Of a stretch of 64,000 nt of DNA, positions 1-9,507 are shown in pieces; the first letter of the stretch is position 1, and the number at the start of each line of letters is the position of its first letter. The DNA is from Bacteroidota bacterium. Lineage in GTDB: Bacteria > Bacteroidota > Bacteroidia > JAFLBG01. The position numbers and the translations under genes are program-made. The notes under the pieces are model-generated. The model saw only the letters and a program-made list of their open reading frames with translations. It was not told the DNA's origin and did not search any database. Location: the NCBI GenBank assembly GCA_017303975.1, contig JAFLBG010000001.1, forward strand, positions 27,988-91,987, written 5' to 3'.

Positions 1-690
1 AACGTATCGTACAAAGCCTTTACTACCAAGGGAATTGAGATGGCTGTAAATAATCCGTCTGATTTGCCTGATTTCAGTACGCTTGATAGGGTTGAAGAAC
101 CTTACATAAAATCTACTATTATTACGAAGTCCGATTATATAGGACAAATTATTTCGTTGTGTTTAGAAAAGCGCGGTGTTATAATGAACCAAACCTACTT
201 AACCACCGACCGTGTAGAACTTATATTTGAAATGCCATTGGGCGAAATTGTATTTGATTTTTACGATAGATTAAAAACTGTTTCTCGTGGGTATGCTTCG
301 TTTGACTATCAGCCATTGGATTACAGAACATCGGACTTGGTTAAACTAGATATCTTAATTAATGGTGACCAGGTGGATGCCTTGTCAGCATTGATACACA
401 GACAAAACTCCTATACATTCGGAAAAAAGATTTGTGAAAAACTGAAAGAATTAATTCCTCGTCAACAGTTCCAAATAGCCATACAGGCTGCTATTGGTGC
501 TAAAATTATATCGAGAGAAACTATATCTGCTTTACGTAAAGATGTAACTGCAAAATGTTATGGTGGAGATATTTCGCGTAAACGTAAATTATTAGAAAAA
601 CAGAAAGAGGGTAAAAAACGTATGCGCCAAGTTGGAAGTGTAGAAATTCCACAAAGCGCATTTATGGCGGTGTTGAAGCTGAATGATTAA
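1..690 (+). CDS. lepA: Elongation factor 4 (LepA), 3' part only
   Basis: The reading frame is already open at base 1, so the 5' part of the gene lies outside the window. The visible 229 codons match the C-terminal half of the translational GTPase LepA/EF4, which back-translocates stalled ribosomes. The region after NNPSDLPD, the VEEPYIK...ITKSDYIG stretch (domain V) and the basic C-terminal tail with [20 protein letters not shown] are family signatures; this tail binds tRNA. The stop at 688-690 follows the usual LepA end ([15 protein letters not shown]). The GTPase domain is not visible. Identification is firm because the C-terminal domain is specific to LepA. Confidence 0.97.
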   Translation, partial: NVSYKAFTTKGIEMAVNNPSDLPDFSTLDRVEEPYIKSTIITKSDYIGQIISLCLEKRGVIMNQTYLTTDRVELIFEMPLGEIVFDFYDRLKTVSRGYASFDYQPLDYRTSDLVKLDILINGDQVDALSALIHRQNSYTFGKKICEKLKELIPRQQFQIAIQAAIGAKIISRETISALRKDVTAKCYGGDISRKRKLLEKQKEGKKRMRQVGSVEIPQSAFMAVLKLND

Positions 691-731
691 TGATAATGGC
701 TTCTTAAATATTGAAGCTTAAATCTTATTTC

Positions 732-911
732 TTATTTAAGCGTACCGTTTTTCTCTGCTTCTTTGTTGTAGATGTTTATTCTTCTAACCCACAATATAAG
801 GGCTGCAAAACAAATTACGATAAATAATACATTAGGACCATCGCCCAATTTTTCGATTATTTTAAAAGAAGCTTCAAAAAGTTCTCCTATTCCGTAGAAA
901 AATTCTGTCAT
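732..911 (-). CDS. Small membrane protein, DUF6341-like
   Basis: A 59-codon gene too short for many ORF callers. The translation starts MTEFFYGIGELFEASFKII, has one hydrophobic segment (about residues 28-42, NVLFIVICFAALILW) and ends in a basic, polar tail (RRINIYNKEAEKNGTLK). It is divergent from the membrane protein gene at 966, with 54 bp between the starts. In flavobacteria a small single-span protein (DUF6341) is commonly found beside a DUF6427 membrane protein, and this pair looks the same. Function is unknown. The coding call rests on a clean frame, a plausible membrane protein and this neighbourhood; the family name is from memory and less certain. Confidence 0.7.
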   Translation of the reverse strand: MTEFFYGIGELFEASFKIIEKLGDGPNVLFIVICFAALILWVRRINIYNKEAEKNGTLK

Positions 912-965
912 AGTTCTTATTTTGTACTAATATACACTTTTTTGTATTTAATTAAATAAACCACC

Positions 966-1934
966 GTGATCAATTTTTTTAGAAACAACACCCCTTTTGC
1001 AACAATAATCATTTGTGTTTTGGGTGTATTACTTTGGTTTTCGGGGTTTTTAAATAGTACTTCTATAATCGTAAAACACGAAATGCCGTTGTTCGAAACA
1101 ATAGCATTTTCGTATAACAAAGCCTCCATAGCGGTAAGCGCCTTCTCTTTATTACTTATTTTAGGAAGCAGCCTCTTATTAAACCGACTTTGCAATGATT
1201 ACGAGTTATTAGGCAGACCAAACTATGTTGTGGGTTTAATTTATTTGCTTATCTGCTGCTCTTTACCCGGCTTGTTAAAACCTAACGCATTTCATTTTTC
1301 AAACATTATAATTGTGTTGGGGCTTCAAAGGCTTTTATCCGGCTACAGACAAACCTCTGCCCTCTCTTCTGTTTTTGATTCGTCTTTGCTGTTCGGCATT
1401 GCCACATTGTTTGATTTTTCTAGTGTTACATTGGTATTGTTTGTTTGGATTTCTATTGCCATTATCCGCCCGTTTAATTGGCAAGAATGGGTTATCCCCG
1501 TTATCGGCTTCATTATACCGTATTTATTTTTGGGTGTGTATTTCTTTTGGATTGACCGAATTGATTATCTTATTTACGATAAAATGCTTTACAATATTAT
1601 TTACGAGCCGTTTGTTTTAAACTTTACAAGTAAGGAAATGCCTGTAATATATACCCTTTTGGCTATTCTTATTTTTTCTCTTTTTAATTACTTTACAGGA
1701 GGAGTAACACCCAAACTAAAATCGCAAAAGGTACTTCAGGTGCTTTTGGTTTTGCTTTTTGTAAACCTAATTGGTGTGTTGTTTTCGAGGGAAATTGGGT
1801 ATGAAATGCTTGCACAGTGTGCAATTCCACTGTCGGTATTTATTGGGCGGTATTTGTATGTGATTAGACGACCGTTTTTTTCTGAATTGTTCTTCTTTTT
1901 GCTGTTAGCCGTTATTATTGTGTGTAAATTTTAG
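966..1934 (+). CDS. Polytopic membrane protein, DUF6427-like
   Basis: 322 residues with about 8-10 predicted hydrophobic helices spread across the whole length and no soluble domain. The start is GTG at 966, giving MINFFRNNTPFATIIICVLG. Proteins of this size and hydropathy next to a DUF6341-type small protein are annotated DUF6427 in Bacteroidota; no biochemical role is known. It is followed after 3 bp by the serine hydrolase gene on the same strand, so the two are probably co-transcribed. I see no catalytic motif. The membrane topology is clear; the family name is a moderate-confidence recognition. Confidence 0.7.
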   Translation: MINFFRNNTPFATIIICVLGVLLWFSGFLNSTSIIVKHEMPLFETIAFSYNKASIAVSAFSLLLILGSSLLLNRLCNDYELLGRPNYVVGLIYLLICCSLPGLLKPNAFHFSNIIIVLGLQRLLSGYRQTSALSSVFDSSLLFGIATLFDFSSVTLVLFVWISIAIIRPFNWQEWVIPVIGFIIPYLFLGVYFFWIDRIDYLIYDKMLYNIIYEPFVLNFTSKEMPVIYTLLAILIFSLFNYFTGGVTPKLKSQKVLQVLLVLLFVNLIGVLFSREIGYEMLAQCAIPLSVFIGRYLYVIRRPFFSELFFFLLLAVIIVCKF

Positions 1935-1937
1935 TGT

Positions 1938-3134
1938 ATGTTGGTAAAACAACAAGGTGTTCTGTTTTTTATATTTATTTGTTCAATAGGAACATACGCA
2001 CAAAAAACAAAAACAGAAAAAATAGATTCGCTATTAAAAAAATTATATTACTCTAACCAGTTTAATGGAGCAGTGTTGATTAGGGAAAAAGAAAAGGTTA
2101 TATATAAAAAAGGTTATGGATGGGCCGACTATAACAAAAAGGATACTATTGATTCGAATACCCGTTTTCATATAGCATCCATATCAAAACCTTTTACAGC
2201 TATTGCTATCATGCTTTTAAGAGACGAAGGAAAATTAGTCCTGAGTGATGATATCACGAAATACCTACCCGAATTGACCCACTATAAGGGCATTACGATA
2301 CGACATCTATTACAGCACACCTCGGGTATTAACTATCCTGAAAACTTGAAAGGCAATCGCGAATTCAAGCTTTTTGAAAAAAAATATTTAGACACTATTC
2401 CCAAAAAGGACCAACCTTACTACCAAACAAATGAGTTTAATTTACGGTATTTGGCAACCTGCAAACCAAAACTATTTAATACACCGGGCGAAAAATTTAT
2501 GTATAGTAACATTGCCTATAGCTTATTACCTATAATTATTACTCGCATTACTCACATTAAGTTTGAAACATTTATGGAAAACAATGTTTTTAAACCGTCT
2601 GGTATGCATAACACTTTTATTTACAATGGAAGAATGGACGATACACTAACAAATTTTGCACGACCAGATATGACAAAAACGTGCAAAGGCGATGATGTAA
2701 ATGGAAGCAATATGATTTGTGCTTCTATTGAAGACATGAATATGTTTGATATTGCATTGTTTTCGGAAAAACTAATTCGACTAAAAACCTTGCAAGAAAT
2801 GATTACAACAAGTGTTATTGATGATAAAATCTTAAATACAAAATATGGTCTTGGGTGGGAACTTTTTTCTAACAAGCACGATTCGCTAATTTATCATATG
2901 GGAAATTATTTATCTTATACAACACAGTATAAACACTGTGCTAAAAATGATTATACGATACTAATTTTTATGAATATGGAAAAGGGGAATACTAAACTAT
3001 ATGTTTCCCGTTTTATAGAATGCCTATTAAAAAACGATTACAAACGCTTAAACGCACTTAAGCTCTTCAATCCTCCCAAATACTGGTTTAAAAAGAAAAA
3101 AATTCCCAAAAAGTATAGGATAGATTATAATTAA
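1938..3134 (+). CDS. Serine hydrolase, beta-lactamase/PBP4-like family
   Basis: 398 residues beginning with a signal peptide (hydrophobic core about residues 8-20, cleavage after TYAQ). The mature part shows the class C beta-lactamase fold signatures: the SxxK nucleophile motif S81-I-S-K84 and the tyrosine motif Y189-S-N191. The third motif, normally HTG or KTG, appears as HMG (YHMGNY) near residue 320. Such exported serine hydrolases are peptidases or esterases acting on cell-wall or small substrates; there is no reason to call it an antibiotic-resistance enzyme. It follows the DUF6427-like gene by 3 bp and precedes purQ by 40 bp. Substrate cannot be inferred. Confidence 0.85.
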   Translation: MLVKQQGVLFFIFICSIGTYAQKTKTEKIDSLLKKLYYSNQFNGAVLIREKEKVIYKKGYGWADYNKKDTIDSNTRFHIASISKPFTAIAIMLLRDEGKLVLSDDITKYLPELTHYKGITIRHLLQHTSGINYPENLKGNREFKLFEKKYLDTIPKKDQPYYQTNEFNLRYLATCKPKLFNTPGEKFMYSNIAYSLLPIIITRITHIKFETFMENNVFKPSGMHNTFIYNGRMDDTLTNFARPDMTKTCKGDDVNGSNMICASIEDMNMFDIALFSEKLIRLKTLQEMITTSVIDDKILNTKYGLGWELFSNKHDSLIYHMGNYLSYTTQYKHCAKNDYTILIFMNMEKGNTKLYVSRFIECLLKNDYKRLNALKLFNPPKYWFKKKKIPKKYRIDYN

Positions 3135-3174
3135 CCACATAATAACTAAATTAGTACAAACTAAATTTTTTACT

Positions 3175-3879
3175 ATGCGTTTTGGAGTAGTTATTTTTCC
3201 CGGTTCTAATTGTGATCAAGACATGATTTATGTGTTGAAAAAAATAATGGGACAAGATGTTGTTGAATTGTGGCATAAAGACACAGACTTACAAAACACC
3301 GATTTTATTGTACTTCCCGGTGGATTTTCGTACGGAGATTATTTGCGCTCTGGCGCAATTGCCCGTTTTTCGCCTATCATGGAAAAGGTAACGGAGTTTG
3401 CTAACAAGGGCGGATATTTAATGGGCGTTTGCAATGGTTTTCAAATATTGTGCGAAGCGGGTTTGGTTCCGGGTGCATTGATGCACAATGCAGAGAGAAA
3501 ATTTATTTGCAAAAATGTATTTATAAAATCCGAAACAACAGGCACTCTGCTTACCAAACACATACCTCAACACAAGGCACTTAAAATACCTATTGCACAC
3601 GGAGAAGGAAATTATTATGCAGATGCCGAAACACTAAAACAACTAAACACCAACGGGCAAGTGCTTTTTAGATACTGCAACGAGAATGGCGAAATAACAA
3701 CCGCGTCAAATCCTAACGGTGCTATTGAAAACATTGCAGGTGTTTGCAATGCGGGCAAAAATGTATTTGGTATGATGCCACACCCGGAAAGAGCCGCAGA
3801 CAAAAACCTTGGAAATACAGATGGTTCCTTGTTATTTGAGTCTATGTTAAAAGAGCTGTTAGTAAAGGCTTCGGTATAA
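3175..3879 (+). CDS. purQ: Phosphoribosylformylglycinamidine synthase, glutaminase subunit
   Basis: 234 residues matching PurQ, the class I glutamine amidotransferase that supplies ammonia to PurL in step four of purine synthesis. The N-terminus GVVIFPGSNCDQD and the oxyanion strand VLPGGFSYGDYLR are characteristic. The catalytic triad is visible: nucleophile C86 in GVCNGFQ, and H203 and E205 in MMPHPERA. A separate PurQ implies a PurS-PurL-PurQ type complex rather than the single-chain PurL; neither partner is in the window. The gene stands at the end of a rightward run and converges on the DUF3108 gene. Confidence 0.96.
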   Translation: MRFGVVIFPGSNCDQDMIYVLKKIMGQDVVELWHKDTDLQNTDFIVLPGGFSYGDYLRSGAIARFSPIMEKVTEFANKGGYLMGVCNGFQILCEAGLVPGALMHNAERKFICKNVFIKSETTGTLLTKHIPQHKALKIPIAHGEGNYYADAETLKQLNTNGQVLFRYCNENGEITTASNPNGAIENIAGVCNAGKNVFGMMPHPERAADKNLGNTDGSLLFESMLKELLVKASV

Positions 3880-3909
3880 TTATCGTATCCTACCGATTCG
3901 TAAAAACCA

Positions 3910-4728
3910 TTAATTAGCCTTTGCTATTGGATTGGCTAAACCGGAATACGAAACTAAATCCATTTTTATAGAACCCACTAAAATTTCGGCTTCTGCCCTT
4001 ACAGGTATGTGATTTTTATCGTCCGTAATCCACACTGTTAAATCTTCTTCGTGCTTAAATACCCGTCCCTTCTGAATTACAGGACGAAATTTTAAACAAT
4101 TGAATTTGCCAATTCCTATTTTTATCGTTTCTTTTCCAACGTATTTTATTTTTAGCGGATACACTTCGTTGTCTACAAAACAGGTAGAGGCCTCAAAAAT
4201 ATCGCCATACTTGGCATTTGTAAAATCCATGCAACGTGCTTCGTAAAAAGCAGAAATCATGTCTTGTGTGTTAGTAGGAATATCGAATGTTTTTCCACCA
4301 CCTACATCAACTTTATTCTTGTAATGATTGAAAAAATAATCTTGGCTATCGGTATATCCGCCCTCCTTTATTCGTCTTACAAACAACCATGGAAAAAGAG
4401 CCTCTTCGTCAATATAACTTTCGTATCTATCGCGCACTTTAAAAAACCAATCGAAGGTACCTTTTGAATTGCCCGTTCCAACAACGTGTAAAGCCTTTCG
4501 AGAACCAAATGTTTTTGTTTCGTCTTTTATTTCAAGTACTGCTTCGCCTGCATCCATAAAACCATAGCGCAAATGGTATGTAAGCACTTCTCCTTTTTTA
4601 AAAGAGTTTACCTCCATTTTACGGAACTCTACCTTTTTTCCTGCTGTATCAACCACCACAACCTCGTTTCGCTTTGAAAAAGCAAAACCTATAAGCGCAA
4701 TGCACGCAAGTAGAATTATTTTTTTCAT
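3910..4728 (-). CDS. DUF3108 family exported protein
   Basis: Called from the ATG at 4728, which gives a normal signal peptide (MKKIILLACIALIGFAFS); the frame extends nine codons further upstream but those codons add a poor N-terminus. About 272 residues. The body matches DUF3108, a periplasmic beta-rich family (FKKGEVLTYHLRYGFMDAG... and the C-terminal strand pattern FNCLKFRPVIQKG...VWITDD...PVRAEAEI). Related proteins are proposed lipocalin-like or cell-envelope factors, with no defined reaction. It lies downstream of leuS on the same strand with a 50 bp gap, so could share its transcript. Confidence 0.85.
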   Translation of the reverse strand: MKKIILLACIALIGFAFSKRNEVVVVDTAGKKVEFRKMEVNSFKKGEVLTYHLRYGFMDAGEAVLEIKDETKTFGSRKALHVVGTGNSKGTFDWFFKVRDRYESYIDEEALFPWLFVRRIKEGGYTDSQDYFFNHYKNKVDVGGGKTFDIPTNTQDMISAFYEARCMDFTNAKYGDIFEASTCFVDNEVYPLKIKYVGKETIKIGIGKFNCLKFRPVIQKGRVFKHEEDLTVWITDDKNHIPVRAEAEILVGSIKMDLVSYSGLANPIAKAN

Positions 4729-4778
4729 AGTTACCATCTTCATATCAATACACATGCAAATGATGTGCCAATACCTAC

Positions 4779-7700
4779 TTATACGACAATGTTGACAATT
4801 TTGTTCGGTACCACTATAATTTTTTTAGGTGCTTTTCCTTCTAGAATTTTTTGCGTTTGTTCAAGCGCAAGCACCTCTTTTTCAACATCTTCCTTGCTTA
4901 ATGCCAAATCTAATTCATGGAAAAATTTTGTTTTTCCGTTGATGGAAACCGGGTATTTGAAAGAACTTTCAACTAAGTATTCCTCCTTAAATTCGGGAAA
5001 TTGAGCATTTACAATGCTTTTATACCCATGCGGAATAGCGTTAATATCAAAGCTTTCGCCATACTGTAATTTAGCCCATAGCATTTCGGCTATATGCGGT
5101 GCATACGGAGCAATGATAATAGCCAAAGGCTCCAAAATAGCTTTTTTGTTGCATTTTAAGTCGGTTAATTCATTTACACAAATCATAAAATTGCTTACCG
5201 AGGTATTGAACGAAAAACGCTCAATATCATCAACTACTTTTTTAATGGTTTTGTGTAACGCCTTTAATTCCTCTTTTGTAGGGGCATCGTTGCTTACATT
5301 GAAAGCTCCAACCCCTCCCTGACCCTCCCCCGGGAGGGAATGATATAGTCTCCACAATTTTTTTAAGAAGCCGTGCACGCCTGTAATACCATTGGTATTC
5401 CACGGTTTATGTTGCTCCAATGGACCCAAAAACATTTCATACAAGCGTAGTGTGTCTGCGCTGTAGTCACGAACAATATCATCTGGATTTACAACATTGT
5501 ATTTGGATTTGGACATTTTTTCTGACTCTCGTCCACAAATGTATTTTCCATCCTCTTCACAAAAAATTTCATCAATTAATAGTGATTTATATCTTTCACT
5601 ATTTTTAAATCCCTGAACGTCTAGCTCGTTAGAAATTGGATCGACAAGACTAATATCTACATGAACAGGATGAACACTTTGCATCTTTTCTGCTAACGTA
5701 ATGCTATTAAATCCTAGTTGTTTTTGTCTTTCCAACTCATTTCTTTGTATTGACTCGATTAATTGATCTTTTAAACCTTTGTTGAAATTATCATACGATG
5801 ATTTTGGGACAATGTACTTTTGAGCATTTGGCATACCATTCACATCTAAATTATCAAGAAATGGCATGGTAAGACCTGTTGAAAAACCATACACAAACGC
5901 ACTCACCCCCTGTATCATCCCTTGATTAATCAACTTTTTAGCGGGTTCTTGAATATTGATATAACCTAAGTCGGCTAAAAACTTTGTCCAGAAACGCACA
6001 TAGAGCAAATGCCCTGTAGCGTGCTCTGCACCGCCAATGTACAAATCTACATTTTGCCAATAATCAGCAGCTTCTTTAGATACAAACTCATTTGGATTTT
6101 TTGCATCCATGTAACGCAAGTAATACCAGCTACTTCCAGCCCAACCGGGCATAGTGGTAGTTTCCAAAGGAAAAGCGGCCCCTCCTAAATCCTCCCCATT
6201 AGGGAGGACTTTTGTGTCGAGCTCCGATTTTAATTTTTGCACGACCCTATCTACATCAGCAAGTATTTCCTCGTTTTTATACCGAACTACTGAAAACCCC
6301 GCTAATTCAAGTTGTTGGGTTCTCAATTCATCTTGTTCTTTCTGAAAATCATGGTACTTACCATCTACTTCAATAACAACCTTTTTTTCTAAGCAAACAA
6401 AGTCTGCAATACTTGTGCCTATTACATGTTGTCTTCGAATTTTATAACCCAACTGCTCCTTTCGAATATGCTCCCAAAGCACTGACTCTGCCTCAGTTTG
6501 ATCTTTTCTTTTTTCTCTTGACAACTCCTTTGTAGCAGGCCAAATAGTTTTATCAGCAGTATGAAACGAAGGGCTTGCCTTCCCCTCTCCCCTCTGGGGA
6601 GAGCCGGAGTGGGGCCTATACATCCAACCCTTAGCCCTTGCTAATGGCGGCTCTCCTGTTTCGGTAGGTAAAAATTTATCTATTTCGGGCAATTCAATTG
6701 GTAGGTCTTTTTCATCTACTGCATAAGGAATTCCGTCTTTGTAATAGATAGGAATAGGCTCTCCCCAATAGCGTTGGCGGCCAAACACGGCATCACGCAA
6801 ACGATAATTTATTTCTCTTTTTCCTAATCCACTTTTTTCAATTTCGTCAATCGCCTTCTTCATGGCTTGTTTCACGTCCATGCCATTTAAAAAATCCGAA
6901 TTAACTAGTGTTCCCTCCTTTGCTTCGTATGCTTCCTTACTTATATCGCCTCCCTTAACAACCTCGGTAATGGGCAAATTGAAGTGCTTTGCAAATGCAT
7001 AGTCGCGGCTATCGTGCGCAGGAACTGCCATTACAGCACCTGTTCCATATCCGGCTAAAACATAATCGCCAATCCAAACAGGAATAGGCTTTTGCGTAAA
7101 CGGATGTAACACATAAGAACCTGTAAACTGCCCACTGATGCGCTTTACATCAGCTTGTCGTTCGCGCTCACTTCTATTTTTAGATACTTGTACGTATTCA
7201 TCAACAGCCTTTTTATTCTCCGGTGTTGTTATTTGGCTTACCAATTCATGTTCCGGAGCAAGTGTTACAAAAGAAACACCGAAAACGGTATCTGGTCTAG
7301 TTGTAAAAACCTCTATCTCAAACTTTGAACTTTCAACTTTGAACTTTAAACTAGTACCTTCCGATCGTCCTATCCAATTGCGTTGCGCCTCTTTGATACT
7401 TTCGCTCCAATCTATTCCATCTAAATCTTTTAGTAAACGCTCTGCATAAGCCGTAATTCGAAGGCTCCACTGCTTCATCATTTTTCTTTCTACCGGATAG
7501 CCTCCTCGTTCGGATACACCATCTTTTACCTCATCATTGGCCAACACTGTTCCCAATTGCGGACACCAGTTTACAACAGCTTCTCCCAAGTACGCCAAAC
7601 GATACTCTTGCAATACCATTTGCTTTTCTGCTTCCGAAAGCTCTTTCCAAGCCTTGCCAACGTTTTCGTGCTTTGTATTTTGTGTTTCGAATTTTTGTAT

Positions 7701-8180
7701 AAGCGTCTCTATTGGCTCAGCCTTATTGGTTTCCGGGTTGTACCAACTATTAAATAATTTAATAAAAATCCATTGTGTCCATTTATAATAGTTTGGATCG
7801 CACGTTTTAACTTCTCTATCCCAATCAAAGGAAAAACCTAATTTATCTAGCTGTTCGCGATATCTCTTTAAATTTTTTTCGGTTGTAACAGCAGGATGTT
7901 GCCCGGTTTGAATAGCATATTGCTCGGCAGGTAAACCAAACGCATCGTAACCCATAGGATGCAACACATTAAATCCTTTTAAGCGTTTGTAGCGACTTAC
8001 AATATCAGACGCAATGTATCCCAATGGATGCCCCACATGTAGCCCGGCTCCGGATGGATACGGAAACATATCCAATGCATAATACTTTGGTTTCGATTTG
8101 TCAATCTCTGCCTTATATACATTATTTTGGGCCCAGTATTGTTGCCATTTTTTTTCGCTTTCAGAAAAATTGTATTCCAT
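4779..8180 (-). CDS. leuS: Leucyl-tRNA synthetase with an in-frame DUF559 insertion
   Basis: 1133 residues; bacterial LeuRS is usually about 820-930. All core elements are in one frame: HIGH-type HVGH (48-51), the CP1 editing domain (about 225-415, with TTRPDTVFG and the VMAVPAHD motif), the class I catalytic stretch [21 protein letters not shown] (888-892) and the C-terminal anticodon-binding domain. Extra sequence lies at about residues 521-667: a repeat-derived peptide ([14 protein letters not shown]), a DUF559 endonuclease-like domain, then [10 protein letters not shown], after which the normal PLETTTMPG resumes. A second short repeat-derived peptide ([11 protein letters not shown]) is at about 948-957. 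Both are open and in frame, so the enzyme is probably made intact; LeuRS is essential. Whether the insertion is tolerated passively or functions is unknown. Confidence 0.95.
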   Translation of the reverse strand: MEYNFSESEKKWQQYWAQNNVYKAEIDKSKPKYYALDMFPYPSGAGLHVGHPLGYIASDIVSRYKRLKGFNVLHPMGYDAFGLPAEQYAIQTGQHPAVTTEKNLKRYREQLDKLGFSFDWDREVKTCDPNYYKWTQWIFIKLFNSWYNPETNKAEPIETLIQKFETQNTKHENVGKAWKELSEAEKQMVLQEYRLAYLGEAVVNWCPQLGTVLANDEVKDGVSERGGYPVERKMMKQWSLRITAYAERLLKDLDGIDWSESIKEAQRNWIGRSEGTSLKFKVESSKFEIEVFTTRPDTVFGVSFVTLAPEHELVSQITTPENKKAVDEYVQVSKNRSERERQADVKRISGQFTGSYVLHPFTQKPIPVWIGDYVLAGYGTGAVMAVPAHDSRDYAFAKHFNLPITEVVKGGDISKEAYEAKEGTLVNSDFLNGMDVKQAMKKAIDEIEKSGLGKREINYRLRDAVFGRQRYWGEPIPIYYKDGIPYAVDEKDLPIELPEIDKFLPTETGEPPLARAKGWMYRPHSGSPQRGEGKASPSFHTADKTIWPATKELSREKRKDQTEAESVLWEHIRKEQLGYKIRRQHVIGTSIADFVCLEKKVVIEVDGKYHDFQKEQDELRTQQLELAGFSVVRYKNEEILADVDRVVQKLKSELDTKVLPNGEDLGGAAFPLETTTMPGWAGSSWYYLRYMDAKNPNEFVSKEAADYWQNVDLYIGGAEHATGHLLYVRFWTKFLADLGYINIQEPAKKLINQGMIQGVSAFVYGFSTGLTMPFLDNLDVNGMPNAQKYIVPKSSYDNFNKGLKDQLIESIQRNELERQKQLGFNSITLAEKMQSVHPVHVDISLVDPISNELDVQGFKNSERYKSLLIDEIFCEEDGKYICGRESEKMSKSKYNVVNPDDIVRDYSADTLRLYEMFLGPLEQHKPWNTNGITGVHGFLKKLWRLYHSLPGEGQGGVGAFNVSNDAPTKEELKALHKTIKKVVDDIERFSFNTSVSNFMICVNELTDLKCNKKAILEPLAIIIAPYAPHIAEMLWAKLQYGESFDINAIPHGYKSIVNAQFPEFKEEYLVESSFKYPVSINGKTKFFHELDLALSKEDVEKEVLALEQTQKILEGKAPKKIIVVPNKIVNIVV
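5311..5345. repeat. Third GC-rich palindrome in leuS
   Basis: CCCTCCC-CC-GGGAGGG (5323-5338) sits in a GC-rich patch that codes for [11 protein letters not shown] in LeuRS, between the LWRLYH and the [16 protein letters not shown] parts of the tRNA-binding domain. Family members usually have a short variable linker here, so this is best read as a small in-frame repeat insertion without a gene inside. Confidence 0.65.
6190..6208. repeat. GC-rich palindrome at the other edge of the leuS insert
   Basis: TCCTCCC, a five-base loop, then GGGAGGA forms a perfect 7-bp stem. It lies in sequence coding for [10 protein letters not shown], just before LeuRS homology resumes. Together with 6571-6614 it brackets the DUF559 segment. 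Confidence 0.7.
6571..6614. repeat. GC-rich palindromic repeat, copy inside leuS (insert 5' edge)
   Basis: A palindrome (TCTCCCC, TCT loop, GGGGAGA at 6586-6602) within a GC-rich stretch in an otherwise AT-rich gene. Read on the minus strand it contains CTCCCCAGAGGGGAG preceded by CCCCAC..CCGGC and followed by GGGGAAGG. The same 15-base core and similar flanks occur between gcdH and gldD at 59031-59068. It encodes the [14 protein letters not shown] peptide of LeuRS. Confidence 0.8.
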
Positions 8181-8303
8181 AACTAGTATTTGATTCGCTA
8201 AAATACAAAATTGGCGGGTTGTTTGTAATTAACACTTTATAACTATGTTTTACTTATTTAAAACACAAAAGCATGCAAACTTTTATTATTTTAGAAGCCT
8301 AAT

Positions 8304-9173
8304 ATGTCGGAAAACGTAAGTAAACATAAAACGCAGTCATCGTCTATTACAACAGTAGTAAGCCTATCTCTTGTTTTGTTTACGTTGGGGTTATTGGGTT
8401 TGCTAATTCTAAACACTCAAAAGCTTTCGAACTATGTAAAAGAAAATATTTCGTTCCAAATAATTTTGTCCGATAACATTACAGAGGCGGATGCAAGTAA
8501 ATTGCAAAAAACACTGGATGCGTCTGATTATACCAAGAATAGCGAGTTTATTACCAAAGAAAAAGCAGCAGAAGATTTGAAAAAAGACTTGGGCGAAGAT
8601 TTTATAGGATTCTTAGGGTATAATCCGTTGTTGGCTTCTATTAACATAAATTTAAATGCCGAGTATGCAAACACAGATAGCATAGCTGTTATAGAGACGG
8701 AGCTGTTGAAGAATAAAAAAATAAAGGAGGTTATTTATCAAAAGAATCTGATTGCTACTGTAAACGAAAATGTAAAAAAAATAAGTTTGGTAATATTAGT
8801 ATTTAGCTTTTTGCTTATGATTATTGCTTTGGCATTAATAAATAACACAATTCGACTTTCTATCTATTCCAAGCGATTTATTATTCGTACCATGCAATTG
8901 GTAGGCGCAACACAAGGGTTTATAAGAAGACCATTTGTTTTGAAAGGTATATTACACGGCATATACGGAGCTATTATAGCTATCGTACTGTTAAGTGGAT
9001 TGCTATACCTAGTATCCAGACAGTTTCCGGATATTATGCAACTGCAAGACACTACCATGCTACTTACTTTGTTTGGAGCAGTAGTATTGATGGGAATTGT
9101 TATTTCCGGAATAAGCACAGCTCTTGCAGTGCGAAAATATTTACGAATTAAACCAGAAGATTTATATTATTAA
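8304..9173 (+). CDS. ftsX: Cell division protein FtsX
   Basis: 289 residues with the FtsX layout: a short cytoplasmic N-terminus, one membrane helix (about 18-37), an extracytoplasmic domain (about 40-155, ending in the KNKKIKEVIYQKNLI strand) and three more helices (about 160-182, 208-232, 250-272) with an FtsX permease loop (SIYSKRFIIRTMQLVGAT). FtsX pairs with the ATPase FtsE to control septal peptidoglycan hydrolases. No ftsE is in the window. It is divergent from leuS (123 bp apart) and heads a rightward cluster with DUF3098, uppP and truB that is well conserved in Bacteroidota. Confidence 0.93.
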   Translation: MSENVSKHKTQSSSITTVVSLSLVLFTLGLLGLLILNTQKLSNYVKENISFQIILSDNITEADASKLQKTLDASDYTKNSEFITKEKAAEDLKKDLGEDFIGFLGYNPLLASININLNAEYANTDSIAVIETELLKNKKIKEVIYQKNLIATVNENVKKISLVILVFSFLLMIIALALINNTIRLSIYSKRFIIRTMQLVGATQGFIRRPFVLKGILHGIYGAIIAIVLLSGLLYLVSRQFPDIMQLQDTTMLLTLFGAVVLMGIVISGISTALAVRKYLRIKPEDLYY

Positions 9174-9174
9174 T

Positions 9175-9441
9175 ATGGCCAAACAAGTAACAAATACAAC
9201 CAATACGAGCAACCAAAATTATGTTTTTGGAAAGCAAAATTACACCCTTCTTTTAGCCGGCATTGCATTAATTTTAATTGGCTTTATGCTTATGATTGGC
9301 GGTGGCTCCGAAGATCCTACCGTATTTAGCGAAGCCATTTTTGATACACAACGATTAACCGTTGCTCCTATTGTGGTTTTGAGTGGTTTTACTGTAATTA
9401 TATTTGCGATTATAAAAAAGCAGAAGGCCGTAGAGAAATAA
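9175..9441 (+). CDS. DUF3098 family membrane protein
   Basis: 88 residues from ATG 9175, one base after the ftsX stop; an upstream in-frame start inside ftsX is unlikely. Two hydrophobic helices (about residues 20-42 and 58-80) separated by GGGSEDPTVFSEAIFDTQRLT, which with the preceding FGKQNY is the DUF3098 signature. The gene is nearly always found directly after ftsX in Bacteroidota, which suggests a link to cell division or envelope synthesis, but no role is proven. Confidence 0.88.
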   Translation: MAKQVTNTTNTSNQNYVFGKQNYTLLLAGIALILIGFMLMIGGGSEDPTVFSEAIFDTQRLTVAPIVVLSGFTVIIFAIIKKQKAVEK

Positions 9442-9507
9442 TTCTCTATACGATAAACCTATTATTAAACCGGTTATTAAATCTAGTACCGGTAAATCTA
9501 TGCAGCC

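Larger units (their letters stand above)
6180..6620 (-). mobile_element. DUF559 endonuclease-like module inserted in leuS
   Basis: Codons about 521-667 of leuS do not belong to LeuRS. The centre (residues about 549-655, [20 protein letters not shown] onward) is a DUF559/Vsr-like domain: a helical start with AESVLWE..R...LGYKIRRQH, then D593 in IADF, E604 and D606 in IEVDG, followed by H610 and the QxLEL.GFxVVRY..EEI end. These acidic residues match the PD-(D/E)xK-type core of the family. Each side carries a GC-rich palindrome (6586-6602 and 6190-6208). It looks like a free-standing DUF559 gene with flanking repeats that landed in a surface loop and kept the frame. It is not an intein: no splicing-junction residues are present. 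Confidence 0.75.

Noticed and set aside
917..1195. Minus-strand open frame opposite the DUF6427-like gene
   Set aside because: It lies antisense to a clear membrane protein gene, lacks any family features and overlaps the divergent promoter region.
1938..3134. Antibiotic-resistance beta-lactamase
   Set aside because: Only the SxxK and Yx[NS] motifs of the broad serine hydrolase family are present, shared by many esterases and peptidases; the same applies to 27950-29119.
6180..6620. Intein inside LeuRS
   Set aside because: Neither the N-terminal Cys/Ser block nor the C-terminal His-Asn plus Cys/Ser/Thr junction is present, and the edges are repeat-derived rather than splice sites.
4779..8180. 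Frameshift or two separate genes at leuS
   Set aside because: The frame is open across the insert without stops and all LeuRS motifs are present in one frame.
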